From: Aeriscardovia sp. | GTDB taxonomy: Bacteria > Actinomycetota > Actinomycetes > Actinomycetales > Bifidobacteriaceae | Assembly (NCBI GenBank): GCA_017538895.1 | Contig: JAFYHY010000060.1 | Coordinates: 36,914-100,913, forward strand | Length of the DNA stretch: 64,000 nt | Direction: 5' to 3' | In this document: positions 39,811 through 49,715 of the stretch, piece after piece | How the letters are laid out: every line of letters starts with the position of its first letter | Numbering within the stretch: position 1 is the stretch's first letter | Program-made: the position numbers and the translations under genes | The notes under the pieces: model-generated | The model's database searches: none | Told to the model about the DNA's origin: nothing | Seen by the model: only the letters and a program-made list of their open reading frames with translations

Positions 39811-41108
39811 TGACTGTTGACCACTCTTTCCGACCTACCGGCAGCACGTTCTCACGGGAGGATCCTCTTACCCTGCAACACGCGTATGGGAATTATGTAG
39901 CACATCGGATCAACCCGTTAACACCGTTAGAACTGTATATTCATGTCCCGTTCTGTTTACGACGCTGCGGATACTGTGATTTCAACACGTATACAGCAAC
40001 TGATTTGGGGCATGGAGCAAGCCGCTCCCAGTTCGCGCACATGATCGAACAAGAAATTCATCTTCTTGATGACTGGCAGGAACAACACGGGATCCCCAGA
40101 CGACCTATATCCACCATTTTCTTTGGGGGAGGCACGCCAACGCTGCTTCCAGCAGAGGACCTCGTGCATATCCTCACGTGTATTCGCCGCACGTGGGGAA
40201 TCCTCCCACACGCGGAAATCACGACCGAAGCGAACCCTGACACCGTCAATGAACGGTCCATTGAAACACTCGCTAACGGTGGGTTCACACGAATCAGTTT
40301 TGGTATGCAATCCGCAGTCCCACGCATCCTCAACATCCTTGACCGAACACACGATCAACAGAACGTGATTCGTGGCGTACGAGCCGCACAAGAGAACGGT
40401 CTCCGCACCAGCATCGATCTCATTTATGGGACACCAACAGAAACAATGGAAGAGTGGAAACAATCACTCACCGCAGCAGTCGACTTACATACCACACATA
40501 TTTCCTGCTACGCGCTTACAGTTGCCCCACACACAAAAATGGGGCGCATCATCCGCGATCATCGTATCCCACCAGTCAATGATGATGATGAAGCAGAAAA
40601 ATATGAATTCGCTGACCAATTCCTCACCAACCACCAGTTCACCTGGTATGAGATCTCCAACTGGAGTATCCACGGAGAAGAATCCCAACACAACCTCGGC
40701 TATTGGAAAAACGTCGACTGGTTTGGTTTAGGACCAGGAGCACACGCACATCTCACCACCACACATATTCATGATGAACTCCACCCACGTATCTGGGCAG
40801 ACAAACTCAATGCGCACCTCCTCCCATGGGTAGAACCCGAATACCTCACCGCAGAAGAAAACCTGGAAGAAACCATCCTCCTCGGTATTCGTCTCCGTGA
40901 AGGACTCCCACTCTCACAAATCATCCCATCACTCACCAGCACTCAAACCAATCACCTCACACACGAAATACACCAACTCGAACACGACCAACTCCTCACT
41001 CTCACACACCAACACCTCATCCCAACCCTCAAAGGACGACTCCTCAACGACCTCATCATCAACCGACTCCTCGAAAGCATCACCCCCCAAAACAACCACA
41101 CCACATAA
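39810..41108 (+). CDS. hemW: radical SAM protein HemW (coproporphyrinogen III oxidase-like)
   Basis: A 432-residue radical SAM protein with the Fe-S motif CLRRCGYCDFNTY (about residues 49-61), a GGGTPTLL SAM segment, and the C-terminal HemN domain. HemW is a haem chaperone in other bacteria; whether this fermenter makes haem is unknown. It is coupled to lepA by a one-base overlap, as in most Gram-positives. Codon choice becomes progressively A/C-ended toward its 3' end. Confidence 0.9.
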   Translation: MTVDHSFRPTGSTFSREDPLTLQHAYGNYVAHRINPLTPLELYIHVPFCLRRCGYCDFNTYTATDLGHGASRSQFAHMIEQEIHLLDDWQEQHGIPRRPISTIFFGGGTPTLLPAEDLVHILTCIRRTWGILPHAEITTEANPDTVNERSIETLANGGFTRISFGMQSAVPRILNILDRTHDQQNVIRGVRAAQENGLRTSIDLIYGTPTETMEEWKQSLTAAVDLHTTHISCYALTVAPHTKMGRIIRDHRIPPVNDDDEAEKYEFADQFLTNHQFTWYEISNWSIHGEESQHNLGYWKNVDWFGLGPGAHAHLTTTHIHDELHPRIWADKLNAHLLPWVEPEYLTAEENLEETILLGIRLREGLPLSQIIPSLTSTQTNHLTHEIHQLEHDQLLTLTHQHLIPTLKGRLLNDLIINRLLESITPQNNHTT

Positions 41109-41163
41109 CCATGTAAAATAAACGAATACACTACACCACAATCACTAAAGGAACAAACACTAT

Positions 41164-41412
41164 ATGAATACAACACCAGATCCAATGCGCAGCAGAAAAC
41201 ACACCGCATGGGGCAAAGCAAAAATCGTAGACTGGACCCTCATCATCCTCTCCGCACTCGCTTTCCTCGTCATCATGTGGATCCCACACATCACTATCAC
41301 CGCCATCATCATCGTCACCAGCATCTTCCTCATCGGAATCCTCGGACTCTTCATCGTTCAAAGCCCAAACGACACCAACCCATACCTTGATGAAAACGGA
41401 ACCGCAGTCTAA
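41164..41412 (+). CDS. small two-helix membrane protein, unknown
   Basis: An 82-residue protein with a basic N-terminus (RSRKHTAWGKAK) and two adjacent hydrophobic segments (about residues 21-40 and 43-65). AAAGGAACAAACACTAT precedes the ATG. It lies between hemW and the ABC exporter pair. I do not recognise the family. Confidence 0.65.
   Translation: MNTTPDPMRSRKHTAWGKAKIVDWTLIILSALAFLVIMWIPHITITAIIIVTSIFLIGILGLFIVQSPNDTNPYLDENGTAV
41254..41261 (+). repeat. octamer GCACTCGC inside an A/C-rich block
   Basis: Left flank strongly A/C-rich; the right flank is also A/C-rich because the block continues to the variant octamer at 42025. It is consistent with a one-sided effect. Confidence 0.6.
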
Positions 41413-41441
41413 CAAACAACCCAACCCAAAGAAACGACACT

Positions 41442-43169
41442 ATGATCAAACTACTGAGCAGATACCTCAAACCCTACACATGGCAAATCATCCTCCTCTT
41501 CCTCTTCCAATTCACCCAAGCCTTCCTCAACCTCTACCTCCCAAACCTCCAAGCAGAAGTCGTCGATAAAGGAATCGTCACCGGTAATCAAAACGAGATC
41601 TACCACCTCAGCACCATCATGATTACCGTCGCCCTCATCCAAGGAATAGCCAACATCGCAGTCGTCATCATCTGCTCACACTTCGCCACACACATCGCCT
41701 ACGAAGTACGACGCGACTTCTTCAACACCGTCGGCAACCTCCATCAACAAGACATCGACCACTACACCGTCGGATCACTGATCACCCGATCCACCAACGA
41801 TATCTACCAAATCCAACGCACCCTCTTCCAAGTCTGCCGATTCGTCCTCCAAGCACCAATCATGTTCATCGGCGGACTCATCATGGCACTCCAACAAAAC
41901 AAAACACTCACCTGGTCACTCGCCATCATCCTCCCCGTCATCGCCATTATCATTGCCATCATCTTCTCCAAAATCGGACCACTCTTCAAAAAACTCCAAC
42001 ACGAACTCGACCGCATTAACCTCAGCACTCGTGAACAGATTACAGGGTTGCGTATTATTCGATCTTTTGTGAAAGAGAAGAGTGAAGCAGAGAAGTTCCA
42101 GGGTATTAATCAAGATACGACGTTTGTGATTCAACGTACTGGTTTCTTGATGGGTATTATTGGACCAATCATGTGGTTTGTTACCAGTCTTTTCAATATT
42201 GTTGTCATGTGGTTTGGTGGTCATCTTATTGAATCAGGTAACATGCAAATCGGCGCCTTACAAGCATTCATTCAATACATTATGATCGTTCTTTCCGGAT
42301 TCATGATGGCTGCAATGATGTCAGTAACTGTTCCACGCGCATCAGTCGCCAGTAAACGTCTCTTGGAAGTGATCCATCAAACAACGACCTATGCTTCAGA
42401 TGCGAAGGCATCTCTAGATACCGCAACCTTTACTGAAGCGATTGAATTTAATGATGTAACCTTCACGTATCCTGGCTCCACAGTCCCGGCATTAGATCAC
42501 GTGTCCTTTACAGTTCATCCGGGGGAAACCGTTGCTCTTGTCGGTATTACTGGTGCTGGTAAATCCACTATTCTGCGATTACTTCAACGCATTTATGATG
42601 TAACGGACGGATCGATTACCATTGACCATCATCCGTTGAAAGACTTCACCAGTCAATCATTACGCGCACTGTTCGGATTCGTTCCACAGAAGGCACAATT
42701 ATTTACTGGTACCGTACGGTCTAACCTCAAATTCGGTAACTCAACCGCAACCGATGACGACATGTGGGAAGCTTTACAAACTGCTCAAGCTGCTGATTTT
42801 ATTCACAGCACGCCACAGCAATTAGATGCACCAGTGACAGAAAACGGTGATAATTTCTCCGGCGGTCAAAAACAACGCTTATGCATTGCACGTGCGCTGA
42901 TGAAAAAACCAACCATCTATATTTTGGATGATTCCTTCTCCGCATTGGATGTGGAAACTGATAAACGTCTTCGTGAAGCACTTCACACAACAATGCGCAC
43001 GCAATCAACCTTCCTGATGGTGTCACAACGTATCGCCACTATTCAAGATGCTGACAAAATCATTGTTCTTGAAAAAGGCAAAATTGTTGGTGAAGGAACA
43101 CATGACCAATTAATGCAAACGTGCGATCACTATAAACAAATTGCTGACCTCCAGCAACAAGTTCTGTAA
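41442..43169 (+). CDS. ABC exporter half-transporter (permease-ATPase fusion), first of a pair
   Basis: A 575-residue type IV ABC half-exporter with six membrane segments in residues 1-310 and an ATPase domain: Walker A VGITGAGKSTILRLL (about 362), Q-loop FGFVPQKAQLF, signature NFSGGQKQRLCIARAL, Walker B IYILDDSFSALD, H-loop replaced by Gln (MVSQRIAT). The degenerate H-loop and the adjacent second half-transporter indicate a heterodimer of the LmrCD/BmrCD type. The substrate is unknown. Codon choice changes at 42025. Confidence 0.88.
   Translation: MIKLLSRYLKPYTWQIILLFLFQFTQAFLNLYLPNLQAEVVDKGIVTGNQNEIYHLSTIMITVALIQGIANIAVVIICSHFATHIAYEVRRDFFNTVGNLHQQDIDHYTVGSLITRSTNDIYQIQRTLFQVCRFVLQAPIMFIGGLIMALQQNKTLTWSLAIILPVIAIIIAIIFSKIGPLFKKLQHELDRINLSTREQITGLRIIRSFVKEKSEAEKFQGINQDTTFVIQRTGFLMGIIGPIMWFVTSLFNIVVMWFGGHLIESGNMQIGALQAFIQYIMIVLSGFMMAAMMSVTVPRASVASKRLLEVIHQTTTYASDAKASLDTATFTEAIEFNDVTFTYPGSTVPALDHVSFTVHPGETVALVGITGAGKSTILRLLQRIYDVTDGSITIDHHPLKDFTSQSLRALFGFVPQKAQLFTGTVRSNLKFGNSTATDDDMWEALQTAQAADFIHSTPQQLDAPVTENGDNFSGGQKQRLCIARALMKKPTIYILDDSFSALDVETDKRLREALHTTMRTQSTFLMVSQRIATIQDADKIIVLEKGKIVGEGTHDQLMQTCDHYKQIADLQQQVL
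42025..42032 (+). repeat. variant octamer GCACTCGT at a strand switch
   Basis: One mismatch from the consensus, yet the strong A/C block that began near 39850 ends exactly here. Encodes Ser-Thr-Arg, so it is not an Ala-Leu-Ala effect. Confidence 0.7.
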
Positions 43170-43208
43170 CCCCATAGTTGATTAGTACTCTCAGAAGGAT
43201 AGTGCAGT

Positions 43209-45155
43209 ATGACAAAAAACAACAAACCGTCTGCAACCATGAAAAAAGCTAATCAACGAGTCATTCTCAAACGTTTATTAGCCTATTTGCTGGTCTATAA
43301 ATTCCAAGTTATCGGTGCGCTCATCACTGGATTAGTTGGCGTTTTCCTCACCGTCATGAGCCCAAAAATTCTCGGTCAAGCAACCAACGTCCTCTTCTCA
43401 GGATTACTGTCAGCAAAGCTCATTAAAGCTGGATTTCGTCCTGGAATACCAAAATCCGTCATCATTAAACTTCTTAACCAGCACGGATTAGGTAGCATCG
43501 CTGGCATGGTTCAAGCAATGCCAATCAACCTTAAAGTTGGTATGGATTGGACAAAGTTTACCAACATTCTCCTCAGCGTTATTGTGATTTACCTTGTTGC
43601 TTTCCTATTCCGAATCATCGAGAATTATCTTCTTGCTCGAGTCATTGCGAGTGCTGTGTACGATATTAGGCGTGATGTGGAGTTTAAGATTAATCATCTT
43701 CCTGTTGCGTATTTTGATCGTACGCCTCGTGGTCAGGTGATGTCGACGATTGTGAATGATGTTGATAATATGACGTCGTCATTGCAGCAGATTCTTGGTC
43801 AGATGATTTTTAGTACATTTATGCTGATTGGTGTTATTTACATGATGGTCAGTATTTCGTGGCAGTTGACGTTGGTAAGTTTGGTGTCTATTCCGGTGAT
43901 TGTGTTGACGGTTCGTGGCATTGTGAAGGTGTCGCAACCGAATTTTAAGTTGCAGTGGAAGCAGACGGGTCGTGTTCATTCGTATGTTGAAGAGATTTTC
44001 TCTGGGATGGAAGTGATTCGAGCTTATAGTCAGCAGTCAGTGATTAATCGTCGTTTTGATGGTGATAACGCGCAGTTATGTAAGGCGAGTTATAAGGCTC
44101 AGATGTTGTCTGGGTTGATTAATCCTATTGGTGGGTTTGTTGGTAATCTTGTTTTTGTTGCTGTGGTGATTATTTCTGGTTTTCAGGTTATTCATGGGTC
44201 GTTGACGATTGGTAATTTTCAAGCGTTGTCGCAGTATACGCGTCAGATTCAGCGTCCTATTAATCAGTTGGCTTCGATGTCGAATAATTTGCAGTCGACG
44301 TTTGCGTCTGCTGATCGTTTGTTCCAGTTCCTTGATGCGGCGAATGAAGAGGAGAAGGTTGTTTCTGCTGATTGCCGTGCTATGGTGACGGATGATTTGT
44401 TTGCGCAGGATATTACTTTTTCTCATGTTCGTTTTTCGTATCAGGTTGATAAGCCGTTGATTACGGATATGTCATTTACGATTCCTTGTGGTCGTATGAC
44501 TGCGTTGGTGGGTCCGACTGGTGCTGGTAAGACGACGATTATTAATTTGGTCATGCAGTTTTATCGTCATCAGGAGGGTGATATTTACATTGGTGGTGTG
44601 AATATTCATGATATTCCTGATGATATGCTGCGTGATCATGTGGGTATTGTGACGCAGAATACGTGGTTGTTTAATGGGACGATTCGTGAGAATTTGATGT
44701 ATGGGGTGAAGGACCCATCGTCGATTAGTGAGGAACGTTTCCAGATGATTACTCGTATGATGCATGTGGATGATTTTGTGAGTGTTCTGCCAGATCACTA
44801 TGACACTGTTCTTGATGCGGATAGTAATTTATTGTCACAGGGTGAGTGTCAGTTGTTGACGATTTGTCGTGCGTTTCTTGCTGATCCGATGATTCTTATT
44901 TTAGATGAGGCAACGAGTTCTGTTGATGTGTATACGGAGCGGTTTGTTCAGCAGGCTATGGATATTCTGTGTCAGGGGCGTACCAGTATTGTGATTGCGC
45001 ATCGTTTGTCTACGATTGTGAATGCGAAACAGATTCTGGTGATTGATCATGGTGCGGTATGTGAGTCTGGTACTCATCATGAGTTGTTGCAGCAGAACGG
45101 TATGTATGCGGAATTGTATAATTCTCAGTTTGAGAATGGTATGGATGACGAGTGA
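43209..45155 (+). CDS. ABC exporter half-transporter, second of the pair
   Basis: A 648-residue partner of the preceding half-exporter: membrane domain (residues 30-370 with an extra extracytoplasmic stretch about 75-120), ATPase with Walker A LVGPTGAGKTTIINL, signature LSQGECQLLTICRAFLA, Walker B ILILDEATSSVD and canonical H-loop IVIAHRLSTI. It is therefore the member with intact Walker B-Glu and His, as in heterodimeric exporters with one consensus site. AGAAGGATAG precedes the ATG. From 43648 to near its end the sequence is strongly T/G-ended. Confidence 0.9.
   Translation: MTKNNKPSATMKKANQRVILKRLLAYLLVYKFQVIGALITGLVGVFLTVMSPKILGQATNVLFSGLLSAKLIKAGFRPGIPKSVIIKLLNQHGLGSIAGMVQAMPINLKVGMDWTKFTNILLSVIVIYLVAFLFRIIENYLLARVIASAVYDIRRDVEFKINHLPVAYFDRTPRGQVMSTIVNDVDNMTSSLQQILGQMIFSTFMLIGVIYMMVSISWQLTLVSLVSIPVIVLTVRGIVKVSQPNFKLQWKQTGRVHSYVEEIFSGMEVIRAYSQQSVINRRFDGDNAQLCKASYKAQMLSGLINPIGGFVGNLVFVAVVIISGFQVIHGSLTIGNFQALSQYTRQIQRPINQLASMSNNLQSTFASADRLFQFLDAANEEEKVVSADCRAMVTDDLFAQDITFSHVRFSYQVDKPLITDMSFTIPCGRMTALVGPTGAGKTTIINLVMQFYRHQEGDIYIGGVNIHDIPDDMLRDHVGIVTQNTWLFNGTIRENLMYGVKDPSSISEERFQMITRMMHVDDFVSVLPDHYDTVLDADSNLLSQGECQLLTICRAFLADPMILILDEATSSVDVYTERFVQQAMDILCQGRTSIVIAHRLSTIVNAKQILVIDHGAVCESGTHHELLQQNGMYAELYNSQFENGMDDE
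43648..43655 (-). repeat. strand-switch octamer (plus strand GCGAGTGC) in ABC exporter gene
   Basis: To the left 14 of 31 codons end in A/C (background level); to the right only 2 of 47. The G/T block continues to about 45500, into trmI. Encodes Ala-Ser-Ala. Confidence 0.87.
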
Positions 45156-45169
45156 GTTGGTGAGCGATC

Positions 45170-46114
45170 ATGCAGCAACAGGGGCAACCGTTTTGTAGTG
45201 GTGAGAAGGTTCAGTTGACTGATTCTCATGGGAAAAAGATGACGATCCAGTTATGTGCTGGGGTGAAGCAGAATGTGTATGGTGGTGTGATTGCTCATGA
45301 TGTGATTATTGGCTATTATCCTGGATGTCATGTTCGTGTATCGAATGTGCATGGTGATCATGAGTATACGGTTTTTCGCCCACGGTTGATGGATTATCAG
45401 CTGTCAATGCCACGTGGTCCGCAGATTATTTATCCGAAGGATATTGCTCAGATTCTCTCGTATGGTGATATTCATCATGGTATGCGCGTGTTAGAGTCGG
45501 GTGGTGGGTCCGGATCATTAACCTTATCGTTGTTAGATACCGTGGGGGAGACTGGGCTGGTGACCACGGTGGAGCGTGATGAGCAGTATTTGGAATTAAG
45601 TTCTTATAATATTGAACTCTATTTTCAGCAGATGCCTGCGTGGTGGAATCCTTGTCATGGTGATTTCGAGACGCAGGGTTCTCAACTGATGGCAGCCTCC
45701 TATGATCGTGTGGTTCTTGATCTTGCAGAACCCTGGTTATATGTGCATGAGGCTGCTCGCCTTCTTATTCCTGGTGGTATCGCGGTGTTTTATGTGACGA
45801 CAGTTCCACAAATAGAACAGTTAATCCACATGCTGGAGGAACAGGGAGGGTGGTTTACTCCTGAGATCGTGGAATGTGTGGAACGCACGTGGAAATGTGA
45901 TGGACGGTCAGTGCGTCCGAATCATCAAATGATTGCACATACTGGTTTTATTATCACTAGTAGACGCATGTCCTGTATACAAAAAGACGAGGCCTCTTCT
46001 TCTGATAATCATGAAAATTCTCGTGATGAGGTATCGTCTCGGAAAGCGTTACGAAAAACACTTCGTTCATTACAGGAACAAGTACAGGTTGTCCGCTCTA
46101 CACGCATCGATTAA
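45170..46114 (+). CDS. trmI: tRNA (adenine-58-N1) methyltransferase TrmI
   Basis: SAM-dependent methyltransferase forming m1A58 in tRNA (314 residues). The SAM-binding motif I is MRVLESGGGSGSLTLSLL (about residues 105-122), preceded by RGPQIIYPKDIAQIL, a stretch typical of the TrmI/GCD14 family, and followed by YDRVVLDLAEPW (motif IV). The C-terminal ~35 residues are charged and unlike the core. It follows the ABC pair by 14 bases. Its stop overlaps the convergent SGNH gene end. Confidence 0.87.
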   Translation: MQQQGQPFCSGEKVQLTDSHGKKMTIQLCAGVKQNVYGGVIAHDVIIGYYPGCHVRVSNVHGDHEYTVFRPRLMDYQLSMPRGPQIIYPKDIAQILSYGDIHHGMRVLESGGGSGSLTLSLLDTVGETGLVTTVERDEQYLELSSYNIELYFQQMPAWWNPCHGDFETQGSQLMAASYDRVVLDLAEPWLYVHEAARLLIPGGIAVFYVTTVPQIEQLIHMLEEQGGWFTPEIVECVERTWKCDGRSVRPNHQMIAHTGFIITSRRMSCIQKDEASSSDNHENSRDEVSSRKALRKTLRSLQEQVQVVRSTRID

Positions 46115-46842
46115 AGGGCAGAAAGCTGATCGAATAACGTGGTGTGAATCTTATTAAATAAGAATTCTGCAATTACATGGTATCCCTCGTAACTTGGGTG
46201 GAAGCAGTCAGAACACCAGAACCATTTCTTATCACCGCATGGAATATCACGCGTCCATTCCAAATACACGGCATGTTCCGCACGACAAATTTTTTCCACT
46301 TCATACGCTTGTTGAAAGACAGCTTTTTTAATATCCATCTTTAAATCTTTTCCTAATACGGGAATGGAATACAATTGGCCTGCAGGAAAAATGATGACGT
46401 ATTGTGCATGTTGCTGCGCCATATGAATGGTTTCAACTAATTCACGTTTCCACTGATCATCCAGACGACGGTTGGCGAGAATATCATTAGATCCAGCGCA
46501 AATAATCACCACATCTTGATCCTCTTTCAAGGTGGTGATTTGACGGTAGCGGACACGACGGAGCGTTGCCCCTAATTTTGCGGTTGTTTTCCATTGAATT
46601 GGACGCTGAATCCGATCAGCAATCAGTGTACATAATTGGGGGATAAGCCCATGGGATTGATCACTGGTACCGCATGCTGCTGCCATAGAATCACCGAACG
46701 CGGTCACCGTTAATGGGGTAGCCTCATACTGTTCACCAACCAGTCCGTGACGATCACCATCAGGCTCTTGAGCAAGAACAATGGTCTTTTTTGCTTTTAA
46801 CGCCTGAAAATACACTTTCACTGTATGGGATATTTTTGTCAT
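46111..46842 (-). CDS. SGNH/GDSL-family hydrolase
   Basis: A 243-residue SGNH hydrolase. Block I is VTAFGDSMAAACG with the nucleophile Ser, block III VVIICAGSNDI (Asn), and block V CSDCFHPSYEGY (Asp-His). No signal peptide is obvious, so a cytoplasmic esterase or acyl hydrolase is likely. I choose the ATG at 46842 because AAAAGGAACAAGAC precedes it; an upstream GTG at 46875 would overlap the ABC-F gene. Ends four bases into the trmI 3' end. Confidence 0.8.
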   Translation of the reverse strand: MTKISHTVKVYFQALKAKKTIVLAQEPDGDRHGLVGEQYEATPLTVTAFGDSMAAACGTSDQSHGLIPQLCTLIADRIQRPIQWKTTAKLGATLRRVRYRQITTLKEDQDVVIICAGSNDILANRRLDDQWKRELVETIHMAQQHAQYVIIFPAGQLYSIPVLGKDLKMDIKKAVFQQAYEVEKICRAEHAVYLEWTRDIPCGDKKWFWCSDCFHPSYEGYHVIAEFLFNKIHTTLFDQLSAL

Positions 46843-46864
46843 GTCTTGTTCCTTTTCTGTTGTT

Positions 46865-48466
46865 CTATTGTTCACTCACAAAGTCGAAATACAAATCATC
46901 CCAATAATCTTCTTCACCATCCGGAAGGATGAGAACATGATCTGGTTGTAACGCAGAAACTGCCCCTTTATCATGAGTAACAAGAATAATAGCCCCTTTA
47001 TATGTAGAAATAGAGGAGAGTATCTGATCACGACTCTCAGGATCAAGATTGTTGGTTGGCTCATCAAGAAGAAGAACATTCGCTTTACTTGTCACCAGCA
47101 TGGCTAACGCTAATCGTGTTTTTTCACCCCCCGATAAAACACCAACTTTCTTATAAATGTCATCTCCCATAAAGAGGAAATTACCAAGAATATTCCGTAA
47201 TTCTGTATCATCACTGTCAACAGCAACAGTTTTCAGATTATCCAGAATAGTTAAATCATTCTGCAGGTTACCGTGTTCCTGTTCAAGGTACCCGATTTTG
47301 CATCCATGCCCATAAATCACTTCACCATTATTCGGTTCTTCATGATGCGTGAGTAAGCGAAGAAATGTTGTTTTACCAGAACCATTCGGCCCTAAAATAA
47401 CCAGTCGTGAACTACGGTCAACTGCAAGATTAATATCATCAAAAATCAGACGATCATCATACTGTTTACATAAATGTTTAACTTCTAACGGTGTTTTACC
47501 ACATGGCATAGGATCTGGAAGTTGAAAAGAGGCGATACGCTGCTTTTTTGTTTCTGGCGTGACTTCGCTCATAATTTTTTCAGCACGACGCAACATGTTA
47601 CGAGCGGCAACTGCTTTACGAGCTTTCGCATGTAAACGGATTCCTTCTTTTTCTAATCGTTCTGCCTTTTTCTGCGCAATCTCACGTTCTTTCTTCTGTC
47701 GTTCTTCATCCAGCGCTCGCTGTTTCATATAATCCGACCACCCCAAGTTATACACAGTGATGATTCCTGTTTGCGCATCTAAACTCCATACTTTATTAAC
47801 CATTTCATCAAGGAGTTCTACAGCGTGAGACACAATCAGTAGCGCGCCTTTAAATGATTGAAGATACGATTTTAACCAGAGGATAGAACTGGCATCTAAG
47901 TGGTTAGTTGGCTCATCGAGAATTAACGTATCCGCGTCAGAGAACAGAATACGAGCTAACTCTACGCGTCGTTTTTGACCACCGGATAAGGTTTGTAATG
48001 GTTGTTTTAAGAGTTGTTGAGAGAGACCAAGATTTTCACCCATTTTAATGGCATCCGACTGCGCACTGTATCCACCTGCGTTCTCAAAAGCGGCTTGTGC
48101 AGCATCAAAACGACGCATGGCCTTCTGCATGATATCAGGATCAGGACTGCACATATCTTTTTCCGCTTTATCCATACGCTTCAATAGTGTACCGATCTCT
48201 TTCGCAGACATGATACGTTCTAAACCTGTTTGGTTCTGATCACCAATTTTCGTTGACTGCGGTAAATAACCTAATGTACCGCTAATATTCACTTTTCCCG
48301 ACGTAGGAGCAAGATCACCGCACAGTACCCGTGTAAACGTTGTTTTTCCAGCACCATTACGTCCTACTAAACCGATTGCATCACCATTATTAATATTCAA
48401 AGTTGTTGGAAGAAGAAGATCGCGAGCGCCAATACTAATGGAAAGATCTGTGATATTGATACTCAT
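46865..48466 (-). CDS. ABC-F family ATPase
   Basis: A 533-residue protein with two ABC domains and no membrane segment, as in ribosome-acting ABC-F proteins. First domain: VGRNGAGKTTFTRVL, TLSGGQKRRVELARIL, LILDEPTNHLD. The linker of about 80 residues is charged (RQKKEREIAQKKAERLEKEG). Second domain: LGPNGSGKTTFLRLL, VLSGGEKTRLALAML, LLLDEPTNNLD. Role may be translational (EttA/Uup-like) or antibiotic protection; sequence alone does not decide. It is divergent from whiA. Confidence 0.9.
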   Translation of the reverse strand: MSINITDLSISIGARDLLLPTTLNINNGDAIGLVGRNGAGKTTFTRVLCGDLAPTSGKVNISGTLGYLPQSTKIGDQNQTGLERIMSAKEIGTLLKRMDKAEKDMCSPDPDIMQKAMRRFDAAQAAFENAGGYSAQSDAIKMGENLGLSQQLLKQPLQTLSGGQKRRVELARILFSDADTLILDEPTNHLDASSILWLKSYLQSFKGALLIVSHAVELLDEMVNKVWSLDAQTGIITVYNLGWSDYMKQRALDEERQKKEREIAQKKAERLEKEGIRLHAKARKAVAARNMLRRAEKIMSEVTPETKKQRIASFQLPDPMPCGKTPLEVKHLCKQYDDRLIFDDINLAVDRSSRLVILGPNGSGKTTFLRLLTHHEEPNNGEVIYGHGCKIGYLEQEHGNLQNDLTILDNLKTVAVDSDDTELRNILGNFLFMGDDIYKKVGVLSGGEKTRLALAMLVTSKANVLLLDEPTNNLDPESRDQILSSISTYKGAIILVTHDKGAVSALQPDHVLILPDGEEDYWDDLYFDFVSEQ

Positions 48467-48734
48467 AGAATTTGGTCTTTCTGCATGATTTTTTCGTTAT
48501 CGTTATGATTTGAGGAATGCGTGTAGATATATCTAGTATATAACTAGTGGATTTCGGTTGATAAAGAGAGAATAGAATACATGTTATCGGTAGCATAATG
48601 AGCAAAAGCTGCTGGAAATTGTTCATTATTTTGCATATTTTATGATTTTTTCAGTTTGCTTTTATGATTAGATTTATACGTGTATTGTCAGTTTCTTAGA
48701 GGTAAGTCACGAAAGCCGCAATTGGGAGGATTGA
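48467..48734. promoter_or_regulatory. divergent promoter region between ABC-F gene and whiA
   Basis: A 268-base AT-rich gap. It contains the palindromic CTAGT-ATATA-ACTAG at 48535-48549 and GGGAGG just upstream of whiA. No other structure recognised. Confidence 0.4.
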
Positions 48735-49691
48735 ATGACGTTATTAAATGATGTAAAAGATGAGCTTTCGTTAATTGACGATGAACCAGATCTAGTTAAA
48801 AAAGCTCAGGCTGCAGCAATGATCCGTTTTGGTGGTGGCCTTCATTTATTAAAGCAGCATATTATTATTCAAGCTCAGTTTGATAATCAGAATGCAGCGC
48901 AGTGGTTAAAGGATACGATTGAGTCTGTGTATCATGATGCTGCTGATTTGATTGAGGTACAGAGTCAGAGTTTGCAGTTGAAGACGCCGGTGACGCATTA
49001 TTTTGTTCGTGTGTTACGTCAGGGTGGTTCTTTAGCGTTACAGACTGGTTTATTGGATAAGCAGAAGCATTTGGTTCGTGGTTTGCCGAATGATTTGGTT
49101 GAGGGTACTGTGGCGCAAGCAAAGGCGGTGTGTCGTGGTGCGTTCTTAGCGCATGGTTTATTGTCTGATCCTGGTGCTTCGAGTTTGTTAGAGATTGTAT
49201 GCCCTGGGTATGATGCTGCGCGTGATTTAGCGCATATTGCGAAACAGTTTAATGTGACGGTGGGTATTCATCAGGTTCGTAATACGCAGCGTATTTTCCT
49301 TCGTGATTCGGATTCTATCGAGAAGATGCTCTTGTTAATTGGTGCTGAAAAAACAAGTCGTGAGTGGAGTGGGAAGCGTCTTGATGGGGAAACCCGTGGG
49401 AAGATTAACCGTCTTGCGAACTTTGATAATGCGAACATGAGGCGTAGTGCGAAAGCAGCTGTGGAAGCAATGGTGAAAGTACGTCACGCATTTGAAGTCT
49501 TAGGGGATGATATTCCACCAAACTTACGTGCTGCTGGACAATTACGCTTAGACTATCAAAGCGCTAGCCTCGAAGAATTAGGCAAGTTATCTGATCCACC
49601 AATCACCAAAGATGCTATCGCAGGTCGTATTCGTCGTCTCTTCCAATTAGCAAGCCGCGTCGAAGCAGAACGCGACCACGAATCCAAGTAA
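48735..49691 (+). CDS. whiA: WhiA-type DNA-binding regulator
   Basis: A 318-residue WhiA homologue with the N-terminal degenerate LAGLIDADG homing-endonuclease fold (KKAQAAAMIRFGGGLHLL, RGAFLAHGLLSDPGAS) and a C-terminal helix-turn-helix (LRAAGQLRLDYQSASLEELGKLSDPPITKDAIAGRIRRL). In actinobacteria WhiA governs division and sporulation genes; in non-sporulators it affects division. It sits upstream of pgk-tpiA-secG, the usual order. GGGAGG precedes the ATG by eight bases. Confidence 0.93.
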   Translation: MTLLNDVKDELSLIDDEPDLVKKAQAAAMIRFGGGLHLLKQHIIIQAQFDNQNAAQWLKDTIESVYHDAADLIEVQSQSLQLKTPVTHYFVRVLRQGGSLALQTGLLDKQKHLVRGLPNDLVEGTVAQAKAVCRGAFLAHGLLSDPGASSLLEIVCPGYDAARDLAHIAKQFNVTVGIHQVRNTQRIFLRDSDSIEKMLLLIGAEKTSREWSGKRLDGETRGKINRLANFDNANMRRSAKAAVEAMVKVRHAFEVLGDDIPPNLRAAGQLRLDYQSASLEELGKLSDPPITKDAIAGRIRRLFQLASRVEAERDHESK

Positions 49692-49715
49692 CCTTGAGAA
49701 CGAAAGCTCACTCTT

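Noticed and set aside
40897..41390. Thr/Ser/His-rich forward frames overlapping hemW and the small membrane gene
   Set aside because: They are out-of-frame readings of A/C-rich DNA; hemW and the small membrane protein account for the region.
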